In this document: positions 1 to 7,505 of the stretch, piece after piece
Position numbering within the stretch: the stretch's first letter is position 1
How the letters are laid out: each line of letters opens with the position of its first letter
Origin: RGIG9115 sp045128915
GTDB lineage: Bacteria; Bacillota; Clostridia; UBA1381
DNA length: 64,000 nt
Direction of reading: 5' to 3'
Assembly: GCA_045128915.1 (NCBI GenBank)
Contig: JBGVIT010000017.1
Location: 13,431-77,430 of the forward strand
Notes under the pieces: generated by a model
The model's input: the letters and a program-made list of their open reading frames with translations, nothing else
The model's database searches: none
Told to the model about the DNA's origin: nothing
Program-made: the position numbers and the translations under genes

Positions 1-190
1 TTAATGAGAGAATGGCCTTATCAATTTCCTTGCTTCTTGTTTTTACAAATATTACTTCATGCACAAATCCGTTTCTTCTGTCAACGCCTAAATCCACTAA
101 TGCGGAATTTAATTGTTCTTCATTTTTGGGAAGGGATAATATTTTTGTTCCCTTATCTCCATTGTATATATTCATTATTTTACAAATCAT
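1..190 (-). CDS. Partial hypothetical protein (N-terminal 63 residues; runs off the left edge)
   Basis: An open frame starts at ATG 190-188, eight bases after AGAGGTAAAAG on the minus strand, and has no stop before the window edge. The visible protein begins MICKIMNIYNGDKGTK and continues LSLPKNEEQLNSALVDLGVD. The 'LP-x-x-x-x-x-L-x-x-A-L' pattern recalls the N-terminus of ArdA-type antirestriction proteins of Clostridia mobile elements, but that is only a resemblance and I would not name it. It is the last visible gene of the minus-strand accessory run, 22 bases after the DUF3846 gene. Confidence 0.6.
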   Translation of the reverse strand, partial: MICKIMNIYNGDKGTKILSLPKNEEQLNSALVDLGVDRRNGFVHEVIFVKTRSKEIDKAILSL

Positions 191-212
191 TTCTTTTACC
201 TCTTTTCTTTTA

Positions 213-1100
213 TTATGATAAATTCATATTCATTCCCTGTGTTTGTTCTTCAATTCCTTTTGCATAGTCAAGCATGTTTTGAACATCTTCAGGGATATTG
301 TCATTGCTCACATGTATATCTCCTGCAAAGGTGGGTGTGTACCAATAGTCATATGAGCCAATTCTGTCTCTTTCTGCTTTTACCATCGGTGGCATTGTTG
401 CACCATCATCTCCGTAAAAGCCATAGCTTAATGCAAACTGTGTACCCCAATGTTCCCCTGATGATTCAATGTCAACATACACTAATCCTACACAGATTTC
501 TCCGGTCTTATCTGACTTAATAACTGCAGGAAGTGAAACAAACTCATCTCCGACAGTATCAAGATCATCCACACAATCCGTTTTATGTGTGGAAATAAAA
601 ACATCATGCATTAGTTTCAGCAATTCCTTTGCTTCATGCATGTCCTCTGTTTTGTATGAAGCGGCTACTTTTCTGAAATCAATTTTTTCTTCGTTAAATC
701 TCATGCTGAGATTATTAAGATATACTGTATCACTTCCGATGCCTACTGAACCGATTTGACTCAGATATTTGACATCTGCCTGTGATATTACTTCAGCATC
801 ACCGTATCTTTTGTTATAAAACTGTGCTTGCATTGGGGTTATTGAAGCATACTTATCGGTTCCTGTATCCGTTGCAAGAAAGAATGTTCCGCAAATGATA
901 TCGTTCCCGATTGTTCTATTCGGAACAAGTTCTTTTTCTTTTCCCTCTGAATTGCATATAAGGAGTGTCTTTTCATCGAGCCTTACTTCTTCTGTTTCTC
1001 CCTCAACAATGCTCTTATATGCTTCAGGTACATTCTTTATGTTCTCTATATAAGGTTCTTTTAATGGTTCAAAGACCATCACCTTGATTCTGTTCTCCAT
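213..1100 (-). CDS. DUF3846-type plasmid/ICE protein with Met-rich C-terminal tail
   Basis: 295 residues. Residues 1-97 (MVFEPLKEPYIENI..., GNDIICGTFFLA, TPMQAQFYNKRYG) match my memory of DUF3846, a domain of unknown function common on plasmids and conjugative elements of Clostridia. Residues 100-285 form a second, unrecognised domain with SYGFYGDDGATMPP and YWYTPTFAGDIHVSN. The protein ends EEQTQGMNMNLS, one of the Met-rich tails shared by several neighbours. The ATG at 1100 follows GGAGGAGAAATACCTGA and overlaps the end of the small DUF3789 gene by 32 bases, so the two are probably translationally coupled. Function unknown. Confidence 0.75.
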   Translation of the reverse strand: MENRIKVMVFEPLKEPYIENIKNVPEAYKSIVEGETEEVRLDEKTLLICNSEGKEKELVPNRTIGNDIICGTFFLATDTGTDKYASITPMQAQFYNKRYGDAEVISQADVKYLSQIGSVGIGSDTVYLNNLSMRFNEEKIDFRKVAASYKTEDMHEAKELLKLMHDVFISTHKTDCVDDLDTVGDEFVSLPAVIKSDKTGEICVGLVYVDIESSGEHWGTQFALSYGFYGDDGATMPPMVKAERDRIGSYDYWYTPTFAGDIHVSNDNIPEDVQNMLDYAKGIEEQTQGMNMNLS

Positions 1101-1206
1101 TCAGGTATTTCTCCTCCATTCTTGATTCCTGACCGCTTACGATGAAGCAGCACATCATAACCACACCAAAGGCTGCACCTCCGGCAAAAGCTAATACATA
1201 CAACAT
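1069..1206 (-). CDS. Small DUF3789-like single-pass membrane protein, 45 aa
   Basis: ATG at 1206-1204 after GAGGTGAGAATAA; stop TGA at 1071-1069. The protein is MLYVLAFAGGAAFGVVMMCC followed by FIVSGQESRMEEKYLNGEQN and QGDGL. One membrane helix (residues 1-24) with a Gly/Ala face and a short charged C-terminal tail is typical of DUF3789, a tiny family seen in Clostridia mobile elements. It lies 12 bases after the preceding gene and overlaps the DUF3846 gene start. Role unknown; possibly a membrane-associated accessory of conjugation or phage functions. Confidence 0.7.
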   Translation of the reverse strand: MLYVLAFAGGAAFGVVMMCCFIVSGQESRMEEKYLNGEQNQGDGL

Positions 1207-1218
1207 TTATTCTCACCT

Positions 1219-1560
1219 CTACATTTCCATTTGGGGTTCTTCGTTAATATCGTTATCTGTAAGAATTATGAAGTTCGATTCTTCGTATGGTTTCACCGTT
1301 GACCTTTCTATAAAATCAGGTCCTCGTTTCGTAAAGTATGCAACCTCATATTCATTTGCATCTACTACTTCACCATCTCCGTACAGAAAGCTTTTTACTT
1401 CGACATCGATTGACTCTATCTCCGGATTGTCTTCCAAAAAGTTTTGATATGAAGTAAGGTTTTCAAAATCTGATTCTTTATCAGGAATACCACCGCATAA
1501 GAAAGTTTCTGTTGATCCGTTATCAGCTGATAGTGTTATATGTGAAAATAAAACTGCCAT
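1219..1560 (-). CDS. Hypothetical protein, 113 aa, acidic, Met-containing C-terminus
   Basis: Not recognised. ATG at 1560 follows GGGAGGAATGTAGA. The protein starts MAVLFSHITLSADNGSTETFLCGG, has no membrane segment, and reads as a small acidic alpha/beta protein (SIDVEVKSFLYGDGEVV, YEVAYFTKRGPDF). It ends NDINEEPQMEM, a weak version of the acidic-plus-MxM tail seen in neighbouring proteins. It sits one base after the 229-residue gene above it, so it belongs to the same transcript. Probably cytoplasmic; no function can be assigned. Confidence 0.65.
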   Translation of the reverse strand: MAVLFSHITLSADNGSTETFLCGGIPDKESDFENLTSYQNFLEDNPEIESIDVEVKSFLYGDGEVVDANEYEVAYFTKRGPDFIERSTVKPYEESNFIILTDNDINEEPQMEM

Positions 1561-1561
1561 T

Positions 1562-2251
1562 CTACATTCCTCCCATCAGCATTCCGCCATCTTCTTCGAT
1601 ATCCTGATCTTCGTCAGGTAGCATTTCAGGCTCCTGTGCTTTACCCATCGCCTTAAGAGCTACGTCTTCCATTCTTGCTTGCAGATGGCTTTCAATCTCT
1701 GCTTTTGCTTCGGTAACTGTTTTATCCATCTGCTCATTAAACATCGAATACATATATGGATAGTTTGAACCTAACTGCATCGTAACTGCATTAAGTGTTG
1801 ACAGTATTTGTTCTTTATCCGCCTTTGTAAATGTTCTTTTATTCTGTATCAGTTCCTCAACTGCCCTCGTAGTTTCTTTCAGTTTGTTTGTAAGGTCTTG
1901 CATCTCTTCCCTGAACTCATTGCTGAACTGCTCTCTTTTATCAACAAACGGACATGGTTCTATGTATTCTCCGTTTAACCTTGTTAAGGTTACGGGAACA
2001 CCTGCACCCATATTAAGAGAGGTTATTGCCTGTGCAAATTGTGATTGGCTCATTGCAATCTCAATATACGGCAGGTTCTCAGCATAGTATCTGTCATAAT
2101 TTAAGTCCCTATCCATAAACGCAGGACTTATACGAAGGTTTATAATATCGTGATGCTTAATTGAACTTCCAAACAATGCAACTTTACCACTGCTTTGACT
2201 CCTGCCGATATATAGGTTCGCAAAGCTTGGATGCTTAACTCTTTCTGACAT
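1562..2251 (-). CDS. Phage/plasmid-type hypothetical protein, 229 aa, Met-rich C-terminal tail
   Basis: Start ATG 2251 after GGAGGTGAATCGAA. Residues 1-100 (ANLYIGRSQSSGKVALFGSS, IEIAMSQSQFAQAITSLNMG, GVPVTLTRLNGEYIEPCP) resemble a widespread unnamed family of phage-borne proteins containing 'E(I/V)xxSxxQFAxxxxSxxxGxGVPxT'; I know no function for it. Residues 108-150 are a probable coiled coil (EEMQDLTNKLKETTRAVEEL), and residues 195-229 form an acidic linker ending EEDGGMLMGGM. It is part of the dense minus-strand accessory operon, 13 bases after the 224-residue gene. Confidence 0.7.
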   Translation of the reverse strand: MSERVKHPSFANLYIGRSQSSGKVALFGSSIKHHDIINLRISPAFMDRDLNYDRYYAENLPYIEIAMSQSQFAQAITSLNMGAGVPVTLTRLNGEYIEPCPFVDKREQFSNEFREEMQDLTNKLKETTRAVEELIQNKRTFTKADKEQILSTLNAVTMQLGSNYPYMYSMFNEQMDKTVTEAKAEIESHLQARMEDVALKAMGKAQEPEMLPDEDQDIEEDGGMLMGGM

Positions 2252-2264
2252 TTCGATTCACCTC

Positions 2265-2939
2265 CTATTTAATTCTCAATGTCTGTCCTTTGTATGAAAA
2301 CACATTTTGATTTCTTCTGTGCTTCATCGAATTATTTACATACGGTTCCTTTCTTCTATTTTTCTTTTCTTTGTATCCATTAACACCGTACTGCTGTATA
2401 AATTTTGCATTAATAATTAAAAACAGGACCTTATCGTCAAGGATTTCTTCTTCAAACAAATCCTCTTCACAAAGTCCTGATTCCATACCTGCTATCATTT
2501 TCACAGCATGATAAAGATTGTATTTTTCTACTCCATCACCATGCTCATAGATACTTGGTAAAATATAAAGCGGATTGGATACATAGTTTGCCAAGATTGT
2601 TCCGAATTCCAGATATGTACTGAGCAAATAAATGATTGCAATAGGTGTAAAATCCTTTTTGTTTGCATTCTTTACCCACTTACTGTACATTCTCCAAAAC
2701 ATATCTCTATGCTCCTCATTGCAAAAGACAAACTCATCAAACAAAAACTTGTCTAACGAATTTATTACTCTTTTGCTGATTTCTCCGTAACCGTATTCTC
2801 GCATATAGTCTCTGAGCAAACCGATGTACTGAGCTTTGAATCGTTTCTCTTCTCTTTCACATCGTGCCATGTTCGGAGTCTGTTGCATCATACATTCATA
2901 CATAAACAATTCTGTCCCGGACATGAATTTAGTCGCCAT
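2265..2939 (-). CDS. Hypothetical protein, 224 aa
   Basis: Not recognised. The start ATG (2939-2937) overlaps the stop TGA of the preceding gene by one base (TGATG), a sign of translational coupling. The protein looks alpha-helical, with an aromatic, Met-rich N-terminus (MATKFMSGTELFMYECMM), a hydrophobic middle stretch (FTPIAIIYLLSTYLEFGTIL, around residues 98-118), and a basic C-terminus (KEKKNRRKEPYVNNSMKHRR). The basic end could bind nucleic acid. It lacks the Met-rich tail of its neighbours. Confidence 0.6.
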   Translation of the reverse strand: MATKFMSGTELFMYECMMQQTPNMARCEREEKRFKAQYIGLLRDYMREYGYGEISKRVINSLDKFLFDEFVFCNEEHRDMFWRMYSKWVKNANKKDFTPIAIIYLLSTYLEFGTILANYVSNPLYILPSIYEHGDGVEKYNLYHAVKMIAGMESGLCEEDLFEEEILDDKVLFLIINAKFIQQYGVNGYKEKKNRRKEPYVNNSMKHRRNQNVFSYKGQTLRIK

Positions 2940-3376
2940 CAGTTGTTCTCAGCTTGCTTATTCAAACCAGGCAAACGAGGGTTCATATCATACGCAAGCT
3001 GTGTAAGGATTCTGTATCCCTTGATAGTCTCTATAAGGTATAATTCAAGAGTGTCTATTGCGCCTTCAAAGGTTTCAAGTAATCCTTCTATATTGAGAGG
3101 ATTATGTATCAGCGCTGCATTCCAAATCTTGAAATCATCACTGTCAAATCCTGCCGATAGCATCGTGTCTTTTATATCTTCTGTGAGTGAATCAAGGAAC
3201 TTATCAACATCATTGATTGCATTCAATAGTCCAAGCATTATGTCATCACCTTTTTGAACAAGTGTTGAAATCTCCGTTCCTTCCACATCTGTAACGATTG
3301 ATAATTCCTCAACATGAAATTTAAATTTACGAACTCTGTCCTGCATTTCAAGCAGGATGTCAATATTTCTAATCAT
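2939..3376 (-). CDS. Hypothetical helical protein, 145 aa
   Basis: Not recognised. ATG 3376 lies behind TAGGAGGAAATAAG. The sequence is acidic and predicted all-helical (MIRNIDILLEMQDRVRKFKF, NAINDVDKFLDSLTEDIKDT, AIDTLELYLIETIKGYRILT), with no membrane segment or metal motif. It ends NKQAENN, so it does not carry the Met tail. It lies 11 bases after the 340-residue gene and overlaps the next gene by one base, so its product is probably made in fixed ratio with that neighbour. Confidence 0.6.
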   Translation of the reverse strand: MIRNIDILLEMQDRVRKFKFHVEELSIVTDVEGTEISTLVQKGDDIMLGLLNAINDVDKFLDSLTEDIKDTMLSAGFDSDDFKIWNAALIHNPLNIEGLLETFEGAIDTLELYLIETIKGYRILTQLAYDMNPRLPGLNKQAENN

Positions 3377-3387
3377 CTTATTTCCTC

Positions 3388-4410
3388 CTACATACTCATA
3401 TTTGGTCCTTCGTCTTCTATGTCGATGAACCAGTTATCATAATCTTCTGCCGGACCGTATCCTGCAAGAGCATACGAAAACTCTGTCAATCTTTCATGAT
3501 TAACACCGCTACACTGAATTTGTATTCCGTAATATCCGTTAAATACTTCTTCAACCTTTGCATTCAGGACATCTGCCCATGCCTCTCTGCCTTCATCGGT
3601 AAGCATAGCATCCGACAAATCCTCAATAGTTGCAAGTTCGATATCAACCTCGTCATGCACGAGATGAACAGACGAAAGTTTAACCGCCTTAATCAATTCT
3701 CCCAGAGTGAGACTTGATTGTGTTTGACTTAATGGTACTTTCACAAATGAGTTTCCTTCTGTTGCTACATCCGGCAGGAATGTACCCATCAGTTCCGGTG
3801 CGACAAAGAGTTTTTCTCCATCCTTACATTCGAAGTACATGTTTTCTTCTGTCGCTCTAAAGGTGTACATCTTTCCGTTGTTCTCATACTTATCGCCATT
3901 GATATAATAGTTGCGAGCTTCAGGCAATGTTTTCTTTGCAATTTCCTCAACAGGTTCATTCAATTTACCGTGTTCATCACGAAATCTTCGGCTGTTAAGA
4001 AACTGTGGTTCTTGGAACCTTTTATCGTAACAGTAAATATAAAAGTCGTAATTGCCGTCATCGCATATAGCACGAATGTCATATTCATATCCATCCGTTT
4101 CAACGAATACTCCGTATGAGGTGCTTTCTTTGGAATCAATTTTGGCATTGGGATTTCCATAGACTACACTTCGCATATACATTCTGTCGGTCAGCATTCT
4201 TTCTCTTAAGAATTCCATTACTTTATTAAGGTCTTCCTTGAACACTTCGTTATTAAGTTTACCTTTATTTTCAAACCAACTATGGTGAAAACTGTTCCCA
4301 CCGGAACCAAAGTCGCCTCGGATATATCCGATTAGCCCTGTAGTTTCTCGCTCGACTTTGTTGGAATAAAAATTATCTTTGCGATTATGGTAAAAGTTGA
4401 ATTTGAGCAT
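3388..4410 (-). CDS. Mobile-element protein of unknown function, 340 aa, ends in PNMSM
   Basis: ATG 4410 follows GAAAGGAGAGATAAACGAGA and lies inside the end of the preceding gene (26-base overlap). Residues 1-200 are an unassigned alpha/beta region. Residues 215-335 (LTLGELIKAVKLSSVHLVHD, EVDIELATIEDLSDAML, SYALAGYGPAEDYDNWFID) recall a domain I have seen in proteins of Clostridia conjugative elements, but I cannot name it with certainty. The last residues, IEDEGPNMSM, give one of the clear Met-rich tails. Cytoplasmic; function unknown. Confidence 0.65.
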   Translation of the reverse strand: MLKFNFYHNRKDNFYSNKVERETTGLIGYIRGDFGSGGNSFHHSWFENKGKLNNEVFKEDLNKVMEFLRERMLTDRMYMRSVVYGNPNAKIDSKESTSYGVFVETDGYEYDIRAICDDGNYDFYIYCYDKRFQEPQFLNSRRFRDEHGKLNEPVEEIAKKTLPEARNYYINGDKYENNGKMYTFRATEENMYFECKDGEKLFVAPELMGTFLPDVATEGNSFVKVPLSQTQSSLTLGELIKAVKLSSVHLVHDEVDIELATIEDLSDAMLTDEGREAWADVLNAKVEEVFNGYYGIQIQCSGVNHERLTEFSYALAGYGPAEDYDNWFIDIEDEGPNMSM

Positions 4411-4831
4411 TCTCGTTTATCTCTCCTTTCGCAATTTTCTTATATGTATCATCATCTCTTATCTCACGATGAACGATGTCGACTGCTATACTAACAATTG
4501 CATCAGACTTGAACTTGACTTCATTATTGTCATATGGCTCTGCTCTCACAGCATCGGCTAGTAAGTCTGCATACTCTACTAGTGCTATTCCATAGGTGTC
4601 GTGTAATTCTGTCAAGTCGTTAATGCTGATGAGCTTTACCTCATCTCTGATTCTGTTTGCAGTGTCAATATTATCCTGAATTATTCTCCCCTTATCCTCA
4701 AATTCAGGTGAGTAAAAAGGACTTTTCTTAAATTTCTCAATCGGCTCCTCATATGAGTCCGCCATGCAGATTATATGTTCTGCTAAAAGTCCAATTCCTC
4801 TGCAAAATTCCCTTCCTTCGTTGCTTATCAT
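4385..4831 (-). CDS. Hypothetical helical protein, 148 aa
   Basis: Not recognised. ATG 4831 follows TGGAGGTTAAAGAGTT. The protein is helical and acidic (REFCRGIGLLAEHIICMADS, DLTELHDTYGIALVEYADLL) and ends NENAQIQLLP, with no Met tail. It starts about 30 bases after the strong hairpin terminator at 4861-4899, so its expression depends on read-through or on a promoter I could not identify. Its last 26 bases overlap the start of the 340-residue gene. Confidence 0.6.
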   Translation of the reverse strand: MISNEGREFCRGIGLLAEHIICMADSYEEPIEKFKKSPFYSPEFEDKGRIIQDNIDTANRIRDEVKLISINDLTELHDTYGIALVEYADLLADAVRAEPYDNNEVKFKSDAIVSIAVDIVHREIRDDDTYKKIAKGEINENAQIQLLP

Positions 4832-4860
4832 AACTCTTTAACCTCCATAAAGTTGAAATA

Positions 4861-4899
4861 AAAAAAGGCGATACATTCTTGTTAGAACATATCGCCTAC
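4861..4899 (-). terminator. Rho-independent terminator overlapping the end of the 4896-5312 gene
   Basis: On the minus strand AGGCGATATGTTCT and AGAATGTATCGCCT pair over 14 bp (two G-U) with an AACA loop, followed by a run of seven T. The stop codon of the upstream gene lies in the base of the stem, so translation through the last codons could modulate hairpin formation. Confidence 0.85.
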
Positions 4900-5312
4900 A
4901 TACTCATGCTCATTCCCGGATCCTGTTCTTCCTGTCCGATCATAAGCTCATCGAATCTTTCCTTCATATACTCTGCCGGGGACATTTCTAATGCCCTGCC
5001 TGCTGCATTGTATGATGGAAGTCCGTTTTCATTTTTAAATTCGGTCTGTCTTGGAATTCTGCGATTTTGGAGCATAAACTCATCAATTGCATCCATAACC
5101 TCTGCTCTGTCCCATGTCTTAAGACCGTCTGTGTGTTTTATGTCCAGTTCCTTATCCTGCACTGCCTTCTGCTGCATTCGAAGACTTATGTCCTTACTTA
5201 TAAGCTCTGAAACATATTTTTGCTTTGTCATTCCTTCCTGCTCGACAAACTCATCAAGCTTGTCAAACAATTTACCGTCAATTTTTACGGCTAAGATTCT
5301 GCCTTCAGCCAT
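4896..5312 (-). CDS. Ribbon-helix-helix-like small DNA-binding protein with C-terminal GMSMSM tail
   Basis: 138 residues from ATG 5312; an in-frame TTG at 5330 is rejected because AAAGGAGG lies between it and the ATG. Residues 1-45 (GRILAVKIDGKLFDKLDEFV, EGMTKQKYVSELISKDIS) have the beta-strand/helix/helix pattern of ribbon-helix-helix repressors and relaxosome accessory proteins. Residues 65-130 are a separate helical part (AEVMDAIDEFMLQNRRIPRQ, YNAAGRALEMSPAEYMKERF). It ends GQEEQDPGMSMSM, the clearest example of the shared tail. It could regulate the operon or bind an origin of transfer; unproven. Confidence 0.65.
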   Translation of the reverse strand: MAEGRILAVKIDGKLFDKLDEFVEQEGMTKQKYVSELISKDISLRMQQKAVQDKELDIKHTDGLKTWDRAEVMDAIDEFMLQNRRIPRQTEFKNENGLPSYNAAGRALEMSPAEYMKERFDELMIGQEEQDPGMSMSM

Positions 5313-5332
5313 TTCATTTCCTCCTTTCAAAT

Positions 5333-6307
5333 TTACATTCCTGACATTGACATACCTTGATCTACTTCCTGCTCTTCTCTGCGATCCATATAATCCTCGG
5401 CAAAAGCAATAAGATATGATACATTGTCAATACAGCTTTCTATATCAGATGAAATCTGTTCTGCAATTTCTCCTGCATTGTACAATTCTGTTGTCACTAT
5501 AGCCTTGATATCTCTTTCAGCAAGGTTACAACCTCTGTCAAGTAATTTTGAAACATCATCCATCGAATATACCGAATCTGATTGCTGTATTTCTTGTGAA
5601 ATCTGATATACACCTCTTGCTATCTTTTGGTATGGTCCTCCTTCTACAATGAGCGAACTTATTGCAGGATATATGTAAGCACTGCTTCGCTCTCCTTTAT
5701 ACTCATTGTTCTCCATCATCTTTGAGAAGATATAATCTTTAATGTCATTCATTTTGTGTGGGTTGCCATCCGAAAGGCATTCTTCAAAATATTTTCTGAT
5801 AGTCTGGTTACGCTCATTTTGATATTGTGAATCTGCCATTTGAAACAACTTATCTGCATTTTCTCTAAGTGACTTCGCAACATCCAATGAATGCTTCTTG
5901 ATTGCCCAATATGATGCTTCTTCGTTTGTGTCCATATCCGTAAAGGGGGATTTTCGAGCGAAGAGTTCTTCAAATTTCTTTGCATATGCCTTAACTGATA
6001 CCATTGCACTTCTGACATCTACTTTCTCCAAGTCACTTTCTGATTCTGTCCTCTTCGATGAAGGAGTATATGGAATACCACCTTTTTGATACATGCCATA
6101 TGCAACTTTGGCATAATCTTCATTTTTCATAAGTATTCTCATGGCTGCATTTACATATGAATTGACTTGGAAAACAAATTCGCCGTTTTCCTTGAGTTTG
6201 CTATCTACATACTCGATTATTTCTTTTGTTGAATGTTTTTTCTCATCGGCCAGGAATTCTCTTATGCATCCTTGTATCCTGTCCGTCTTACTCATGTATT
6301 CTTGCAT
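5333..6307 (-). CDS. Protein with two winged-helix-like repeats and GMSMSGM tail, 324 aa
   Basis: ATG 6307 after AGGAGGTGTAATAGAA. The protein contains an internal duplication. Residues about 5-75 (DRIQGCIREFLADEKKHSTK ... EDYAKVAYGMYQKG) and about 165-240 (TIRKYFEECLSDGNPHKMND ... GPYQKIARGVYQIS) share 'xxIxxYxxSK', a long insert and a closing 'YxKxAxGxYQ', the layout of winged-helix DNA-binding modules. A helical linker joins them, and a helical region (240-310) precedes the acidic end EEQEVDQGMSMSGM. Likely a DNA-binding protein of the mobile element, perhaps for replication or regulation; not assigned to a named family. Confidence 0.6.
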   Translation of the reverse strand: MQEYMSKTDRIQGCIREFLADEKKHSTKEIIEYVDSKLKENGEFVFQVNSYVNAAMRILMKNEDYAKVAYGMYQKGGIPYTPSSKRTESESDLEKVDVRSAMVSVKAYAKKFEELFARKSPFTDMDTNEEASYWAIKKHSLDVAKSLRENADKLFQMADSQYQNERNQTIRKYFEECLSDGNPHKMNDIKDYIFSKMMENNEYKGERSSAYIYPAISSLIVEGGPYQKIARGVYQISQEIQQSDSVYSMDDVSKLLDRGCNLAERDIKAIVTTELYNAGEIAEQISSDIESCIDNVSYLIAFAEDYMDRREEQEVDQGMSMSGM

Positions 6308-6322
6308 TTCTATTACACCTCC

Positions 6323-6988
6323 TCACATCGTTTGCTCGAATGTTTCTTCTTCACCCTGATCAATAGCTTCTTTGAGCAACTTATCAAATCCGTTAACGGT
6401 ATTCTGGATTCGTGTTTGAATATCTTCCAACATTTCTCTTTGTTTATCAGTCACTTCATATTCATTGCCAAGAGTATCTTCGATGCACCGGTAAATCTCT
6501 ACCAATTCGTTCTTGTTAAATAACAGATTTTTATTTACCAGACCAGAACGAGTTGCAAAATCTTCTCTTGCACCTTTATAGTCTGTAGTGTAATGTCCGT
6601 GATATAATGAATTGTTTTTATAATTCCATGTCGCAAACTCAAAGCTGCCATTACTATGTTCTCTACCAGCTAAAACAACCTCATTGTATTCAGCAATTTT
6701 AATATATGGCATATCAAAATCTCTTGCCTTCAATTCTGTGCCATTTTCCATTGCCCTGAGATATTCATCGACTTCACAAACAATCGGCTGTATTATTTCA
6801 TGAAGCCTATCGACCACATCACGGAATCGATTGTCCGATGCATAGAACATACCTCCTTCTCTGTCTATCTTAAAAATCTCATTTTCTCCTTCGTAGATAT
6901 CAATGCAGGTATCTCTTAATTTTGCATTCGTTATACCTTGTTCATTTAACTTGCGATGCACCTGTTGCAAAAACTTTTCGACATACAT
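6323..6988 (-). CDS. Hypothetical mobile-element protein, 221 aa
   Basis: I start it at ATG 6988, nine bases after GAGAGGAG; an ATG nine bases upstream is too close to the Shine-Dalgarno. Begins MYVEKFLQQVHRKLNEQGIT. The middle (DFDMPYIKIAEYNEVVLAGR, GSFEFATWNYKNNSLYHGHY) resembles plasmid proteins of unknown function. It ends DQGEEETFEQTM, a weak acidic/Met tail. A truncated relic of a similar gene start, with similar upstream sequence, is found at 14450-14491. First gene of the accessory run, directly after the hairpin at 7016-7056. Confidence 0.6.
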   Translation of the reverse strand: MYVEKFLQQVHRKLNEQGITNAKLRDTCIDIYEGENEIFKIDREGGMFYASDNRFRDVVDRLHEIIQPIVCEVDEYLRAMENGTELKARDFDMPYIKIAEYNEVVLAGREHSNGSFEFATWNYKNNSLYHGHYTTDYKGAREDFATRSGLVNKNLLFNKNELVEIYRCIEDTLGNEYEVTDKQREMLEDIQTRIQNTVNGFDKLLKEAIDQGEEETFEQTM

Positions 6989-7015
6989 TTCTATCATCTC
7001 CTCTCTAATTTTTGT

Positions 7016-7056
7016 ATAAAAAAAGACGATAATCTCTTTTTCGAAATTATCGTCTT
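7016..7056 (-). terminator. Terminator/attenuator hairpin before the accessory operon
   Basis: Minus strand: AAGACGATAATTTC pairs with GAGATTATCGTCTT around a short loop, followed by seven T. It is only about 28 bases before the ribosome-binding region of the 6323-6988 gene. A near copy is at 14521-14556. It either ends the upstream (now decayed) Cys-rich gene or attenuates the operon. Confidence 0.8.
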
Positions 7057-7088
7057 GATTTCACTATTTATTATATTGTTTTATCTAT

Positions 7089-7246
7089 TCAAAAACGGGT
7101 AAAACCTCCGATTTTTTGGTCCTCTTGGTCAGAATACCCTTGGCATCTACATAAAATGTCTTTGGTCAATTTTTATAAAGATGCTTCAAACCCGCATAAA
7201 CACTGGCAAAACTCGACGTCATCTTCTTTGTACAGTCTTTATACCC
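7089..7246 (-). pseudogene. Decayed 3' end of a Cys-rich protein gene, copy 1
   Basis: The minus strand retains coding-like pieces: YKEDDVEFCQCLCG, then a TAA and disrupted sequence, then CRCQGYSDQEDQKIGGF and a stop at 7091-7089. The second copy at 14583-14760 gives YKEYHLDKSEIFQCLCG ... CQKCEKHI (frame change) YNGRCKGYPDQEEQKIG. Together they point to an ancestral C-terminal zinc-binding segment C-x-C...C-x-x-C...YNGxCKGY. Both copies are followed by the same hairpin terminator. I do not recognise the parent family. This region and the array at 7262-7455 account for the gene-free stretch 7057-7505. Confidence 0.55.
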
Positions 7247-7261
7247 TAAACTCAAGTTAAA

Positions 7262-7455
7262 ACAAAAAATGAATTGACAACTTCGTTGCCATGAATTGGA
7301 TTACATCCATAAATTCTCGCTTCGCTCCATGAATTGAATTGCCTTTTAATGCACAAAGTGCAATTCATGAGTCATAGGCTCAATTCACGAAATCGCAGAT
7401 TTCAATTCATGCTGTAAGGCAATTCATTGAGTTTGCTCTGCAAACTCATTATACA
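7262..7455. repeat. Hairpin array A: 4 + 4 inverted copies of ATGAATTG
   Basis: Forward motif copies at 7269, 7291, 7309 (degenerate, ATAAATTC) and 7329; inverted copies (CAATTCAT or CAATTCAC) at 7361, 7381, 7403 and 7420. Spacers include small hairpins: CAACttcGTTG, CACaaaGTG, AAATCgcaGATTT, GAGTTTGctctgCAAACTC. The centre is AATTGCCTTTTAATGC and the end is CTCATTATAC. Same architecture as the arrays at 18301, 36901 and 63853, but with a different motif. Confidence 0.8.
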
Positions 7456-7463
7456 CTAAAAAC

Positions 7464-7500
7464 AAAAAAATGGCAAGATCTTTTAAGGAATTGCCATTTA
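7464..7500 (-). terminator. Terminator of the uronate operon
   Basis: Minus strand AAATGGCAA and TTGCCATTT pair around a 14-base loop and run into TTTTTTTG, directly after the uxuB stop codon. Confidence 0.8.
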
Positions 7501-7505
7501 ATATT

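Noticed and set aside
5313..5330. Longer N-terminus of the 4896 protein from TTG 5330
   Set aside because: The AAAGGAGG ribosome-binding site lies inside that extension and is correctly placed for ATG 5312.
7086..7160. In-frame peptide GILTKRTKKS read from both junction copies
   Set aside because: The other frame (GYSDQEDQK / GYPDQEEQK) keeps the Cys pattern and better similarity between copies; the Lys-rich reading is an out-of-frame shadow.
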